Positions 44,952-54,047 of a DNA stretch of 64,000 nucleotides are shown here, piece by piece (the first letter of the stretch is position 1; each line of letters opens with the position of its first letter). The stretch lies in NCBI GenBank assembly GCA_964625575.1, contig CAZVBQ010000016.1, positions 16,986 to 80,985 on the forward strand. The letters are read 5' to 3'. The stretch is from UTCHB3 sp964625575. Lineage in GTDB: Bacteria > Bacteroidota > Ignavibacteria > Ignavibacteriales > Ignavibacteriaceae. The notes beneath the pieces are model-generated. The model did no database searches. It was not told the DNA's origin and saw only the letters and a list, made by a program, of their open reading frames with translations. The position numbers were made by a program, and so were the translations under genes.

Positions 44952-46160
44952 CTCAGAGATGGAGCTGAGTATCATGTGCCCCATCTTGTCACGTTTTGTC
45001 TTTAAATATTTAATGTTGTTCGGATTTGGTGCTATCTCAAGCGGAACACGGTTGCTCACCTTTATACCATAATCAAGAAGATCATCAATCTTTTTCGGAT
45101 TGTTGGTTATCAGCCTCACGCTCTTTATTCCCAGCTCTTTAATTATTTGCGCGCCAAGGCCGTAATCGCGTGGATCGGCTTCAAAACCGAGTTTCTCATT
45201 TGCCTCCACGGTGTCAAATCCCATATCCTGAAGCTTATAGGCTTTAAGCTTGTTACCAAGACCTATGCCTCTTCCTTCCTGACGGAGATAGACTACAACG
45301 CCTTTACCGTATCCGTTTATCAAGTCAAGCGAGTGATTAAGCTGATCGTGACAGTCGCAACGGAGTGAATGAAAGATGTCACCGGTGAGGCATTCTGAGT
45401 GTATTCTCACCATTACATTTTCTTCATCCTTCACGTCGCCTTTTACAACAGCAATGTGATCCTTGGAGTCGATATCCGATTTAAAGAGGTGCAGCCTGAA
45501 GTCACCGTGCGCGGTCGGAAATTGAATGGTTGTTACCTTGTTGATGAACCGTTCATGGATCATCCGGTACTTCAGTATCTGCTTTACGGAAACCATTTTC
45601 AGATCGAAGTTTTTAGCGATCTCCTGAAGGTCTTTCATTCTTGCCATTTCACCGTCAGGTTTCAAAACCTCACAGAGGGTACCTGCAGAACGAAGGCCAG
45701 CAATTCTGCAAAGATCAACTACAGCTTCTGTGTGACCTGCCCGGATGACCACTCCCCCCTCGGTATACCTGAGAGGGAAAATGTGCCCGGGAATTGCAAA
45801 TTCTTCCATTCTGGCATCATCAGCGGCGAGGCGCGTGATGGTTTTTGCACGGTCGGGAGCGGAAATGCCTGTGGTTGTTCCTTCTATCGCGTCGACAGAA
45901 ACGGTGAAATTCGTTCCGTGAAGAGCATTGTTGGCACCACTCATTAAGGGCAATCCCAATCCGTCAAGTTTCCTGCCATCCATGGCCACACAGAGGAGTC
46001 CCCTCCCGTGCGTGATCATGAAGTTAACTATTTCAGGGGTTACAAATTCTGAAGCACAAACAAAGTCACCTTCATTTTCACGGTTTTCATCATCCGTGAT
46101 AATGATTACCTTGCCTTGCCTGAGCTCTTCAGCAGCTTCTTCGACCGTGCAAAACATCAT
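44943..46160 (-). CDS. ribBA: Bifunctional 3,4-dihydroxy-2-butanone-4-phosphate synthase / GTP cyclohydrolase II
   Basis: 405 residues. The RibB part (about 1-200) has DDENRENEGDFV and ISAPDRAKTITRLA. The RibA part (about 210-400) has the zinc Cys triad CLTGDIFHSLRCDC and RQEGRGIGLGNKLKAYKLQD. It performs the two entry steps of riboflavin synthesis. It lies 8 bases after yajC in a tgt-yajC-ribBA unit. I see no FMN riboswitch upstream, so it is probably expressed constitutively with tgt. Confidence 0.96.
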   Translation of the reverse strand: MMFCTVEEAAEELRQGKVIIITDDENRENEGDFVCASEFVTPEIVNFMITHGRGLLCVAMDGRKLDGLGLPLMSGANNALHGTNFTVSVDAIEGTTTGISAPDRAKTITRLAADDARMEEFAIPGHIFPLRYTEGGVVIRAGHTEAVVDLCRIAGLRSAGTLCEVLKPDGEMARMKDLQEIAKNFDLKMVSVKQILKYRMIHERFINKVTTIQFPTAHGDFRLHLFKSDIDSKDHIAVVKGDVKDEENVMVRIHSECLTGDIFHSLRCDCHDQLNHSLDLINGYGKGVVVYLRQEGRGIGLGNKLKAYKLQDMGFDTVEANEKLGFEADPRDYGLGAQIIKELGIKSVRLITNNPKKIDDLLDYGIKVSNRVPLEIAPNPNNIKYLKTKRDKMGHMILSSISELM

Positions 46161-46168
46161 GTTATCCG

Positions 46169-46501
46169 TTATTTCTTGTCCAGACTGGTAGTGGTGCCGT
46201 CAGCGTTGAGTATAGCGGCCACCGCGTTCTTGTCGAACTTAATTTTTGTGTTGTCACCAACCTTTATCCAGACTATCTTGTCTTCGACTCCGGTTACTTC
46301 ACCATACATACCGCCGGAAGTGACAACTTTGTCACCTTTCTGAACGCCGGCGAGGAGTTTTTCACGCTCTTTCTGTCTTTTCTGCTGAGGCCTGATGATC
46401 ATAAAATAAAAAATGAGGAAAATGGCACCAAACATTATAAGGGTGCTCATCATCGAACCACCGCCGTCACCTTGAGGTGCCATGGCATATAGAACTTCCA
46501 T
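46169..46501 (-). CDS. yajC: Preprotein translocase subunit YajC
   Basis: 110 residues. One membrane helix (TLIMFGAIFLIFYFMII) followed directly by RPQQKRQKEREKLLAGVQKGDKVVTSGGMYGEV, the YajC signature. It is an accessory of SecDF. A GGAG site precedes ATG; the start overlaps the tgt stop by one base, a conserved tgt-yajC pairing. Confidence 0.96.
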   Translation of the reverse strand: MEVLYAMAPQGDGGGSMMSTLIMFGAIFLIFYFMIIRPQQKRQKEREKLLAGVQKGDKVVTSGGMYGEVTGVEDKIVWIKVGDNTKIKFDKNAVAAILNADGTTTSLDKK

Positions 46502-47655
46502 TAATTCTCCGTTTCTTTTGTCTCGTTGTCTGTTATTCTTTTAATTGCATCCTCTTTCCACGCCTTGTAGTCACCAGCAAGGATGTGCTCCCGTGCCGCC
46601 CTCGCGAGTTCAAGGTAGAAGTGGACGTTATGGACCGAGACGAGCTCGAATCCTAAAAACTCATTGGCCACAAGCAAGTGCCTCAGATAGGCTCTGGTGT
46701 GGTTTTTGCACGCGTAGCAGTTGCAGTTCTCATCTATCGGGCGGAAGTCGTTCTTGTACATCGAGTTCTTTATCCGCACTGGTCCGTTCCATGAAAAGAG
46801 GAAACCCCTTCTCGCGTTCCTGGTGGGCATTACGCAATCGAACATGTCAATGCCACGCTCAATCGACTCGAGTATGTTCTCGGGCTTCCCCACACCCATC
46901 AGATATCTGGGCTTTTGCACCGGCATAAAATCAGTGGTAAAATCAACCATGTCGTACATGATCTCCGCAGGTTCACCAACTGCCAGTCCACCGATCGCGT
47001 ATCCCTCAAAATCAAGATCGAGCAACGAAAGTACCGATCTCTCACGCTGATCTTTGTAGGTGCTACCCTGGATTATCCCAAACTGGTTCTGCCCGTATCC
47101 ATACAGCCCGCTCGTTCTCATGAATGCCTCACGGTTAAGCACCGCCCATTTTGATGTCATTTCAGTTGAGTGAACAGCGTATTCGTAAGGACAAGGATAC
47201 GGAGTGCATTCATCGAGCACCATCATAATATCCGAACCTATCGACCTCTGAATTCCCACCACCTTTTCGGGTGTAAAAAAGTGCTTCGAACCGTCAAGAT
47301 GCGATTTGAATTCAACACCGTCTTTTTTGATCTTTCGCAGATCTGAAAGCGAGAAAACTTGAAAACCACCGCTGTCGGTTAGTATTGGTCTGTCCCAATT
47401 AATAAACTTGTGAAGCCCGCCGGCCTTTTCCAGGGTTTCAGTACCCGGTCTCAAATAGAGATGGTAAGTATTCCCAAGAATAATATCGGCATTGATGTCA
47501 TCGCGGAGATACTCAAAGTTAACCGCCTTTACGGTGCCTTGTGTACCGACCGGCATGAATATTGGAGTTTTTACAACTCCATGCGCAGTAGTAAACTCGC
47601 CTGCCCGTGCCTTCGATGCCGGGTCGAGCGCCTCTAACTTAAAATTTAAACTCAA
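46501..47655 (-). CDS. tgt: Queuine tRNA-ribosyltransferase (tRNA-guanine transglycosylase)
   Basis: 384 residues. PVGTQGTVKAVN, the catalytic Asp region ILTDSGGFQVFSL, DECTPYPC, GLAVGEPAEIMYDM, the second Asp in DMFDCVMPTRNARRG and the zinc ligands CNCYACKNHTRAYLRHL are all present. It exchanges guanine-34 for preQ1 in tRNAs with GUN anticodons. The start is a TTG at 47655; no ATG fits the family start. First gene of the tgt-yajC-ribBA unit. Confidence 0.96.
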   Translation of the reverse strand: MSLNFKLEALDPASKARAGEFTTAHGVVKTPIFMPVGTQGTVKAVNFEYLRDDINADIILGNTYHLYLRPGTETLEKAGGLHKFINWDRPILTDSGGFQVFSLSDLRKIKKDGVEFKSHLDGSKHFFTPEKVVGIQRSIGSDIMMVLDECTPYPCPYEYAVHSTEMTSKWAVLNREAFMRTSGLYGYGQNQFGIIQGSTYKDQRERSVLSLLDLDFEGYAIGGLAVGEPAEIMYDMVDFTTDFMPVQKPRYLMGVGKPENILESIERGIDMFDCVMPTRNARRGFLFSWNGPVRIKNSMYKNDFRPIDENCNCYACKNHTRAYLRHLLVANEFLGFELVSVHNVHFYLELARAAREHILAGDYKAWKEDAIKRITDNETKETEN

Positions 47656-47698
47656 AAAATCTCAAAAATTGTAACATCAAATTTAGCTGATTCCGGTA

Positions 47699-47719
47699 TA
47701 ATACCTAATACCTAATACC
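47699..47719. repeat. Three tandem TAATACC heptamers at the end of a PorV-like gene
   Basis: TAATACC is repeated three times without error (47699-47705, 47706-47712, 47713-47719), followed by a partial unit. The stop codon and the last four codons of the gene at 47705-48601 lie inside the repeat (read as GTATTAG on the minus strand). Possible slippage site. Confidence 0.8.
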
Positions 47720-48601
47720 TACCGCAAAAGTATGCCCCATCCCAAGGTTCTGCGAGAATGGAGATATGGCGTAGTCGAACATCAGTTTGTTCCAATAAAT
47801 CCCGACACCTCCCGTTATACCCTTGGATTCATAAAGCGACTGATATCCAAGCCTGACACTCACCAGGTTGTCGTAAACTGCCTCAACACCACCGTTTATG
47901 TGGATATCGTCGGTTGAGAGGTATTTCTGAAACTCAAGTCCTGTGGAGAATCTGATCTTCGATTCAGAGAGATCGAAGTTGTATCCCCCGCCGATCCTGA
48001 GATCGGAAGGAAGTTTTGTAGCTTCGCTCTTCAGTTCATTCATTGAGCCGATGTTTCTCACCGAAGCGGTAATAAAAGCTGAGGGTGAAAGTTTGTATTT
48101 GGCGGAGAGGTCAAAAGCAAAACCCGTGGCATCCTCATAAAACATCCCTTCGTAGAGGTATTTAATACCGAATCCCGCGTCAAGTTTGTCACCTAATGAG
48201 AAACCGGTGCCGAGAGTGATTGCCATGAAATCGGCTGTAAAAGTGGAAAGTGGCGCCCCGGGGCGTTCGCGAACTTCGATCTCACCAATTCTGGTTGAGT
48301 TCAAGCCCAAGCCCAGGTTTAGTCCAAGAAACGTGAATCTTGTGGCAAGCATTTCGGTCTTAACACCCTGAATCCACTCATTGTGAGTGAATGAAACTTC
48401 AGTGGTATTTCCGGCCGCGAGATGCGCGGGATTGTAAAATACCGCCGTTGCGTCGTTAGCGAACACTGCTCCGTTATCACCAAGCGCGATGTTTCTGGCT
48501 CCGGAACCGATCTTAAGGAATGAAAGTCCGGAGTTACCAGCCGACTGGGCGAACAAGTCACCCGAAATTAAAAGAAGCGCTAATAAAATTGCTTTTTTCA
48601 T
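47705..48601 (-). CDS. PorV/PorQ-family outer-membrane barrel protein (first copy)
   Basis: 298 residues. Signal peptide MKKAILLALLLISGDLFAQ. LSFLKIGSGARNIALGDNGAVFANDATAVFYNPA is the PorV/PorQ (UPF0164-like, FadL-related) start, in which a helix plugs the barrel. The remainder is beta strands ending in the aromatic GIRY. In T9SS organisms this family acts in release or attachment of sorted cargo, but other members are general barrels. It follows a paralog 12 bases upstream. The last codons are in a heptamer repeat. Confidence 0.85.
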   Translation of the reverse strand: MKKAILLALLLISGDLFAQSAGNSGLSFLKIGSGARNIALGDNGAVFANDATAVFYNPAHLAAGNTTEVSFTHNEWIQGVKTEMLATRFTFLGLNLGLGLNSTRIGEIEVRERPGAPLSTFTADFMAITLGTGFSLGDKLDAGFGIKYLYEGMFYEDATGFAFDLSAKYKLSPSAFITASVRNIGSMNELKSEATKLPSDLRIGGGYNFDLSESKIRFSTGLEFQKYLSTDDIHINGGVEAVYDNLVSVRLGYQSLYESKGITGGVGIYWNKLMFDYAISPFSQNLGMGHTFAVGIRY

Positions 48602-48613
48602 TTATTCTCTTTT

Positions 48614-49627
48614 TTAGAAAATGAAGTTCAAACCAATAATGTGTCTGTGCCCTGTTGAGTACTGCTCAACCTGAAAGGCGTAGTCAAACCCGACCTTTAA
48701 ACCCGGGAAAGCCCTCGAATATGAAAATCCAAGTGAGGATTTCGCGGGCTCATCTCCGTTGTTCAGGAACCAGTTGTCGATACCGCCCCTGAGGTAAAGG
48801 CCTTCATATATGTTGTATTCAGCACCAAATCTGATGAGATTGGTACCAAGATTGTCAGAAGCAAACTCAGCCGCCAACTGCACATTGTAGGGCCTCAGGA
48901 AATAAGCCATGCCGAGCTTTTTGAAGAGGGGAAACTTGTCGGTCGAGGCCATACCTTCCGTTCCGTACAACGGTGAAGTGTCCCATTTGTATTGGGAATT
49001 GATATCCGTTAATACGAGGGATACCGCGAGATCCTGGTTAAATGTATATATCGCGCCGATATCAAAACCCAAACTTGTTGAAGTAACCTCTTCATACAGC
49101 TTGTAATAGTAAAATTTCGCAGTGACACCGACTGACAGTTTCTCAGAAAACTTGTTGGCGAAAGCAAGATAAAACATGTTTTCGGAAGTGGAGAGGCTCC
49201 CCTTCTTGAATCCCTGATTGTCACGCTGATCGATATTGCTGACACCGGCGTTGATCAGACCGGCGGAAACTCCGGCAGTCGAGCGGGGCTTCCTCTCTCC
49301 GGGGATTGTGTCATTCTTCGAGTAAAAGTCAAACCTTCTTGTGAAACTCACGAAATTGAGTGAGCGGTCGAGCCCAAGGAAGGTATACTGCGCATTAAAT
49401 GAATTATCATCCTGAAAAACTGAAAGCGCGGGGTTGTAATAGGTAAATATATTTCCGCTTTTCACCGTTGAAAGGGCATTACCCATTCCAATACCTCTGG
49501 CTCCAAATCCGATTCTGCTGAAAGCACCTGGAGCCGATGAAAGATTATTCATTTTACGCTGCGCCTCTGTCTGTGCTGAGCAGAGGAACAGAATTGTTAA
49601 AATTGCTAAAACGATCGATCTTTTCAT
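48614..49627 (-). CDS. PorV/PorQ-family outer-membrane barrel protein (second copy)
   Basis: 337 residues from ATG 49627 (MKRSIVLAILTILFLCSAQ signal peptide); the open frame upstream only overlaps the previous gene. APGAFSRIGFGARGIGMGNALSTVKSG with YYNPALSVFQ is the same N-terminal plug motif as in the neighbour at 47705. The barrel ends in IIGLNFIF, an aromatic C-terminus. It starts one base after the stop of the propeller gene at 49629, so the two are coupled. A T9SS-related role is possible by family. Confidence 0.84.
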   Translation of the reverse strand: MKRSIVLAILTILFLCSAQTEAQRKMNNLSSAPGAFSRIGFGARGIGMGNALSTVKSGNIFTYYNPALSVFQDDNSFNAQYTFLGLDRSLNFVSFTRRFDFYSKNDTIPGERKPRSTAGVSAGLINAGVSNIDQRDNQGFKKGSLSTSENMFYLAFANKFSEKLSVGVTAKFYYYKLYEEVTSTSLGFDIGAIYTFNQDLAVSLVLTDINSQYKWDTSPLYGTEGMASTDKFPLFKKLGMAYFLRPYNVQLAAEFASDNLGTNLIRFGAEYNIYEGLYLRGGIDNWFLNNGDEPAKSSLGFSYSRAFPGLKVGFDYAFQVEQYSTGHRHIIGLNFIF

Positions 49628-49628
49628 A

Positions 49629-51221
49629 TTATTGCAGCACCATGATCTTTCCGAAGAGGGGTTTCTCGCCCCCCGCGTCCACGCGATAGAAATAAACACC
49701 GTTTGGAACCACATTTCCATTATCATCCCTGCCGTCCCAAAAATCGATCACCCCGCCATTTTCTCCGGAGTTGACCACATGCGAGGGATTCCCCCTCCTG
49801 GCGTTTTGAATTACAGTTCTAACGTAATTCATTCCAAAGTCGAATATCCGGATCGTTACATCCAGTTCTTTTCCGCCGGTTGAGTACTTTATTTTCACCT
49901 GTTCTGTTTTGGGTGAGAATGGGTTAGGAAACGCGTATGAATCTTCCCGGCTTTCAAGCGCCTGTGAGGCAAAATATAGCTTCCACTGATCGGGCCAGAC
50001 ACCTGTGAATCCTGAGTTCTTAACTAAACCGTCATCGGTACCGATGTACAATACAATTCCCGATTCAGCCCAGGCTGCCGAGTAAAAAGTGGCAGTTTTC
50101 AGAGAGAGCTTTGTCTGAGTGTCAACGATGTTGCCGGGTGAGAACCAGGTTTTACCATAGTCGTTCGATTTATAAAGTCCACCGGAAGCGGCCGCAACAA
50201 CTTTGTCAGTGAACACGGCAAAATTATTAACCCTCTCCCCTTCAAGACTCGTAAACCAGTTTGCACCGCCATCAGGTGAAAAACTTACACCGTAAAACTC
50301 ATTCAAATCTTCAGCCTTCCATGTGGCCGCCCAGATCTCGTTTGTGCCCGGCTTGTTACCGAGACCAACAACAAAATTACCCGACATGGCATTCACCTGA
50401 TTTTGGTGATTGAACTTGACCCAGCTTATACCACCGTCGGTCGATTTGTTTATGCCATTTGCCGTGCCGGCATAAATTACAGAGTCACCCGTTGCCATTA
50501 CACTAAAAGCCCTGAAATTCAAATAACCTTCGCTACAGAATCTACCCGGTACCGGTGAAACGCAAAAGTCGAGGTTATCAGAGGGTTTTACAGAGTTGAG
50601 ATAATCGGGAGGCAGAACAACCCGCTGCCATGTAACGCCAAGATCTGTCGATTTTCTTAATCCGCCGGCAAACGAGGCTATCCAGACCGTGCCCGGGGTA
50701 ATTGCAATATCATAGGTTATATTCTGCACCGCCACAGTTACGGGTAGCGCGCGAAGACGGTTATTACCGTACACTATCACCGTGTCAGCATCAGAGTCGA
50801 GCGGTTGAGCAACCTTGTTCCAGGTCTCGCCGCCATCACTGGAGTATCTCAGACCGCTTCCTTCGGGAAGTGTCTGCCCGGTTCTGACCACTGAATGCGC
50901 TGTTGCCACCCAGATGATGCCGCGGTATTTGTCCCAGGCTATCGCGGAGATGTTCTCAGTGCCGAAAGCGGGATCACCAAAATAATTTCTCCAAGTGAGC
51001 CCTTTATCGGTCGAACGGCTCAACCCCCTTGAAGTACCCAGCCAAATGGTGTCACCCTGAACAAGCATGGCGCTGATCGAGTTCGAGGCGGGATTTTCGG
51101 AAGTGGCGGCGGAAACCGCTGCCGGTGAATCGTTGAAATTGAATGAAAACGGGGTTTCCTGGGGGAACGCCGAAACACTATACAGTAAGATGAAGAGTGA
51201 AATTTTAGGGAATAGCTTCAT
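49629..51221 (-). CDS. Secreted beta-propeller protein with FlgD-like Ig C-terminal domain
   Basis: 530 residues. Signal peptide (LFPKISLFILLYSVSAFPQ). Repeated blades with Asp-box-like motifs: STDKGLTW, SSDGGETW, STDLGVTW, STDGGISW, SPDGGANW and SNDYGKTW, as in BNR/sortilin-type propellers. The C-terminus, YAFPNPFSPKTEQVKIKY through WDGRDDNGNVVPNGVYFYRV, is a FlgD-like Ig domain used by many secreted proteins of this phylum and may serve as T9SS signal. It starts 1 base after the stop of the lipoprotein gene at 51223-52017 and precedes the PorV-like genes, suggesting a secretion or surface module. The first propeller of the window is at 1897. Confidence 0.85.
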   Translation of the reverse strand: MKLFPKISLFILLYSVSAFPQETPFSFNFNDSPAAVSAATSENPASNSISAMLVQGDTIWLGTSRGLSRSTDKGLTWRNYFGDPAFGTENISAIAWDKYRGIIWVATAHSVVRTGQTLPEGSGLRYSSDGGETWNKVAQPLDSDADTVIVYGNNRLRALPVTVAVQNITYDIAITPGTVWIASFAGGLRKSTDLGVTWQRVVLPPDYLNSVKPSDNLDFCVSPVPGRFCSEGYLNFRAFSVMATGDSVIYAGTANGINKSTDGGISWVKFNHQNQVNAMSGNFVVGLGNKPGTNEIWAATWKAEDLNEFYGVSFSPDGGANWFTSLEGERVNNFAVFTDKVVAAASGGLYKSNDYGKTWFSPGNIVDTQTKLSLKTATFYSAAWAESGIVLYIGTDDGLVKNSGFTGVWPDQWKLYFASQALESREDSYAFPNPFSPKTEQVKIKYSTGGKELDVTIRIFDFGMNYVRTVIQNARRGNPSHVVNSGENGGVIDFWDGRDDNGNVVPNGVYFYRVDAGGEKPLFGKIMVLQ

Positions 51222-51222
51222 A

Positions 51223-52017
51223 TCATCTGATCACAATCTTTTTTACCAATGGCACACTTTTCTTCTTGCCCCTGTCTTCAGCTGTGAAAGTGAATGTATA
51301 TTCACCTCTCTGGTTTCCGGAGTTCACCGAAACAATGATCGAATAAATATCATCATTAGCCACGTCATCGCCATGAACTTTGAAATTACCGTCATCATAC
51401 ATCTGAAGCGCGGCGTTGTTCGAAGTGCCGTCAGGTCTGGTAACCACAAAGTAGACCCTTGAAAGGTCCTGCTTACCGTTCGGGTCGATGGCCTTTACTG
51501 TGATCCTGAAAACGGTGGTGTCAACCACCGTGATAGTATCGGGTGCCACGAGATCACTTAAAACCGGTTCCTGATTCGAAGTGCCGTTATCGAAAACAAA
51601 TTTATTCACCGAAAGTTTGTACGGAGTACCGTTGCTTTCAGCAGCGAAATACTCGGCTCTGTACTCACCTGAAAGGAGGGCCATGCTCATAGGAATTTTG
51701 GCGGAGAAAACCTTGTCGCCCGCCACATCATCACCTTGAGCACTGTTTCCGTTATCCAAAAGACTGAATGGCGATCCGCTCACTTTTTTCTCACCCGGTC
51801 CGTAGAGATCGAAATAGACGCTCCCCGGCGCGGAATTATAGCCAACGTGAATATAAAACTTCACAAGTGAATCTGTCGGGTTGTACCTTAGTGAATCATA
51901 CCTCGCCACGCTCTGCACCGAGTAGCGCGCGGGCTCTGGATCCACCGGATTATTAAAGTCTTTCTCACACCCTGCCAACAGCAGAGTGAGAAGACCAAAA
52001 CCAAGTATTTTTCTCAT
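51223..52017 (-). CDS. Predicted surface lipoprotein with two Ig-like beta domains
   Basis: 264 residues from ATG 52017. Lipobox LLTLLLAGC. Two repeats of about 100 residues, each with an Asp-rich turn: NGNSAQGDDVAGDKVFSAKI and DGNFKVHGDDVANDDIYSII, a pattern seen in secreted proteins of unknown function that look like Ig or cadherin folds with calcium-type loops. First gene of the lipoprotein-propeller-PorV-PorV unit. The start is chosen for the lipobox distance; the open frame begins 7 codons earlier. Confidence 0.8.
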   Translation of the reverse strand: MRKILGFGLLTLLLAGCEKDFNNPVDPEPARYSVQSVARYDSLRYNPTDSLVKFYIHVGYNSAPGSVYFDLYGPGEKKVSGSPFSLLDNGNSAQGDDVAGDKVFSAKIPMSMALLSGEYRAEYFAAESNGTPYKLSVNKFVFDNGTSNQEPVLSDLVAPDTITVVDTTVFRITVKAIDPNGKQDLSRVYFVVTRPDGTSNNAALQMYDDGNFKVHGDDVANDDIYSIIVSVNSGNQRGEYTFTFTAEDRGKKKSVPLVKKIVIR

Positions 52018-52082
52018 TTTTTCTTTTTTAACTGACAATATCTTTAATTGTAAGAATAACGAAAAGGCTTTTTTTCAGTGTT

Positions 52083-52145
52083 TAGTGGTTAGAGGTAAGT
52101 GGTTAGTCTGTCTACTGACCACTGACCTCTGACCTCTAACCACTA
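52083..52145. repeat. Long imperfect inverted repeat of GTGGTTAGAGGT-type units
   Basis: Arms TAGTGGTTAGAGGT (52083-52096) and ACCTCTAACCACTA (52132-52145) are perfectly complementary. The region between contains further related units (AAGTGGTTAGT, ACTGACCACTGACCTC). The last three bases are the stop codon of the M50 gene. It could form a hairpin and end transcription of the protease gene on the minus strand, but no T run follows. Confidence 0.75.
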
Positions 52146-53144
52146 CAGAACCTCTCCACTCAGGATGAACGGCATCGGGATGAACGAGAGAATGAAAACG
52201 AGGATACCGAAGTATCCGATTATCATTCTGCCGGCACCCAATGGCTGGTCATCGTAAACAGGGGGATGCTTCACTTTTATAACAAAGTACAAGAGGAGTG
52301 CCCAAACAAACCATCCGGTCCAGCCAATGGTTATCCCTGTATCATAAAACTGATTTATTACACCAAGTCCACCCGCAAAAAGAAGAAAGAACATGGCGAT
52401 CCATGCAACCTTCTCCTGTACTTTTTCGCCAAACATGCCGAAGATTATGTGTCCTCCATCCAACTGCCCCACAGGGAGGAGATTGAGGGCTGTTACAAAA
52501 AGTCCAAACCATCCCGCGCACAGATATGGATAGTGATATATCTCGCTCATCGGAGGGATAAAACCATCTGGTGAGTTGGCAAAAAGATCCCGAAAAATAA
52601 TGAACAACAGATTCTCACCGAAGGCGAGCGATATACTACCTGTGCCGTACGATGGAAGGTCATAATCGGGATGAATGTTTAAGATAAACTCTTTCCCCGG
52701 AAGATTGTGAAACCCATATGCAAGCACGATAACCGAGATCACAAATCCCGCTATTGGTCCCGCGATTCCGATATCAAACAGGGCTCTTCTGTTGTAGATC
52801 GGACTTTTCGTACGGATCACCGCCCCCATGGTTCCGAAATTAAGCATTCCGGCAAGAGTGGGAAACGGAATAAAATAAGGAAGTGTAGCCCTCACCCCGT
52901 GAAATCTTGAGGCAAAATAGTGCCCAAACTCATGGAATCCGAGTATTGCCAGTATGGAAATTGAATAAGGTATCCCCTCTGAAATCTGCGACACTTCCAA
53001 TCCTCCCACAACAGGCACGATCCAAAAGGCTCCGGCAATTGTGGTGGTTACAAACGTGGTCAGAAAGAGGAGCAATGGAATAATGTATGAACGGAAAATG
53101 TCTTCCTTCCCCGCGTTGGTATTCATGTTTTCTGTTTCGCTCAT
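52143..53144 (-). CDS. Site-2 protease family membrane metalloprotease (M50)
   Basis: 333 residues, about seven membrane helices. The zinc motif HEFGH (GFHEFGHYFASRF) lies in the second or third helix and the third ligand is in LLPVGQLDGGHII. FDIGIAGPIAGFVISV is the family's AGPxAG-type loop. Intramembrane proteolysis of a regulator or signal peptide is the likely activity; substrate unknown. 3 bases separate it from the DUF1207-like gene upstream. It ends inside an inverted repeat. Confidence 0.92.
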   Translation of the reverse strand: MSETENMNTNAGKEDIFRSYIIPLLLFLTTFVTTTIAGAFWIVPVVGGLEVSQISEGIPYSISILAILGFHEFGHYFASRFHGVRATLPYFIPFPTLAGMLNFGTMGAVIRTKSPIYNRRALFDIGIAGPIAGFVISVIVLAYGFHNLPGKEFILNIHPDYDLPSYGTGSISLAFGENLLFIIFRDLFANSPDGFIPPMSEIYHYPYLCAGWFGLFVTALNLLPVGQLDGGHIIFGMFGEKVQEKVAWIAMFFLLFAGGLGVINQFYDTGITIGWTGWFVWALLLYFVIKVKHPPVYDDQPLGAGRMIIGYFGILVFILSFIPMPFILSGEVL

Positions 53145-53147
53145 TGA

Positions 53148-53978
53148 TTAAAAATCGACCGTGAATCCGGTTGAGAAATACTCGTCGTCAAGTTCATAAT
53201 ACTCGCCGTGAACATTTTTACCCTGGTAAAGTGTGAACACCAACCTCAAACCGGCTCCGAACGGATGGCCGTATTTGATACCCAACTGTACCCGGTGCCC
53301 GGGGGTATAAGCAGTTGTGGAGGCGAGTTTGAAGTCATAAGCGACGTAAGGATGGAAAAATCCGAATGAAAGCGCCCGCGGATATGAGTCGAACCCGGCC
53401 TGAAGTATCCAAGGCTCAATCTCAGTTGGATCAACGTGAAAGAGGTAACTTGCCCCGGCGTATACCCTGATTCCAGAAACACGGTAATAGTACATCATTT
53501 CGACAAATTCGCGGCTGTACACAATCGGATTTCTGCCGTCCCTCCACCTGTGGTTAACTCCCTCGTAATGACCGTCAACAAAGTGCGCGCTGATGTGACT
53601 TAAACGGAGCCTTGCCCCCCACTCGCGTTCTCCCGGCAATTGTGATTTGAAACCAACATTCAAACCGAACAGGTAATCCACCGCGTCAACCGGGAAATGG
53701 AAATCTGATTCCCCGCGTAATCTTGTGTAGGTATAAAAGTCAGCCCCAAGCGAAAGAGTGCTCTGAGGGAAAAACCTCGCGTGAAAAATATCTTTTGAAG
53801 CGCCAATATCCAGCCTTAGATCATTCTGACCGGTCTGGAAGAAAACACCCATACGGGGTTCAAGGAAATTGGCGGTAAATGGCTGAATGTTCAGCTCACC
53901 GGGAAATACCACCGGGCTCTGTGGAAATGCTGCCCCGCAAACAAGGAAAGAGAGAAGGAATATTCTGAAATTCCGCAA
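53148..53978 (-). CDS. DUF1207-like outer-membrane protein
   Basis: 276 residues. Signal peptide (IFLLSFLVCGAAFPQ). The start FPGELNIQPFTANFLEPRMGVF and the motifs RLRLSHISAHFVDGHYEG and FSREFVEMMYYYR-like YSREFVEMMYYYRVSG match the DUF1207 barrel family of unknown function. The C-terminus STGFTVDF ends with Phe. It precedes the M50 gene by 3 bases. Whether they act together is not known. Confidence 0.8.
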   Translation of the reverse strand: MRNFRIFLLSFLVCGAAFPQSPVVFPGELNIQPFTANFLEPRMGVFFQTGQNDLRLDIGASKDIFHARFFPQSTLSLGADFYTYTRLRGESDFHFPVDAVDYLFGLNVGFKSQLPGEREWGARLRLSHISAHFVDGHYEGVNHRWRDGRNPIVYSREFVEMMYYYRVSGIRVYAGASYLFHVDPTEIEPWILQAGFDSYPRALSFGFFHPYVAYDFKLASTTAYTPGHRVQLGIKYGHPFGAGLRLVFTLYQGKNVHGEYYELDDEYFSTGFTVDF

Positions 53979-54047
53979 TAGTTGCCTGTTATCTTTTTTG
54001 AAAAATATAATCTTGAAATATAAGAAAAGAGAGGCACTTAAGCAGGG

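Noticed and set aside
45399..45947. 182-codon plus-strand open frame opposite ribBA
   Set aside because: Antisense to conserved RibB/RibA motifs; no ribosome site or domain.
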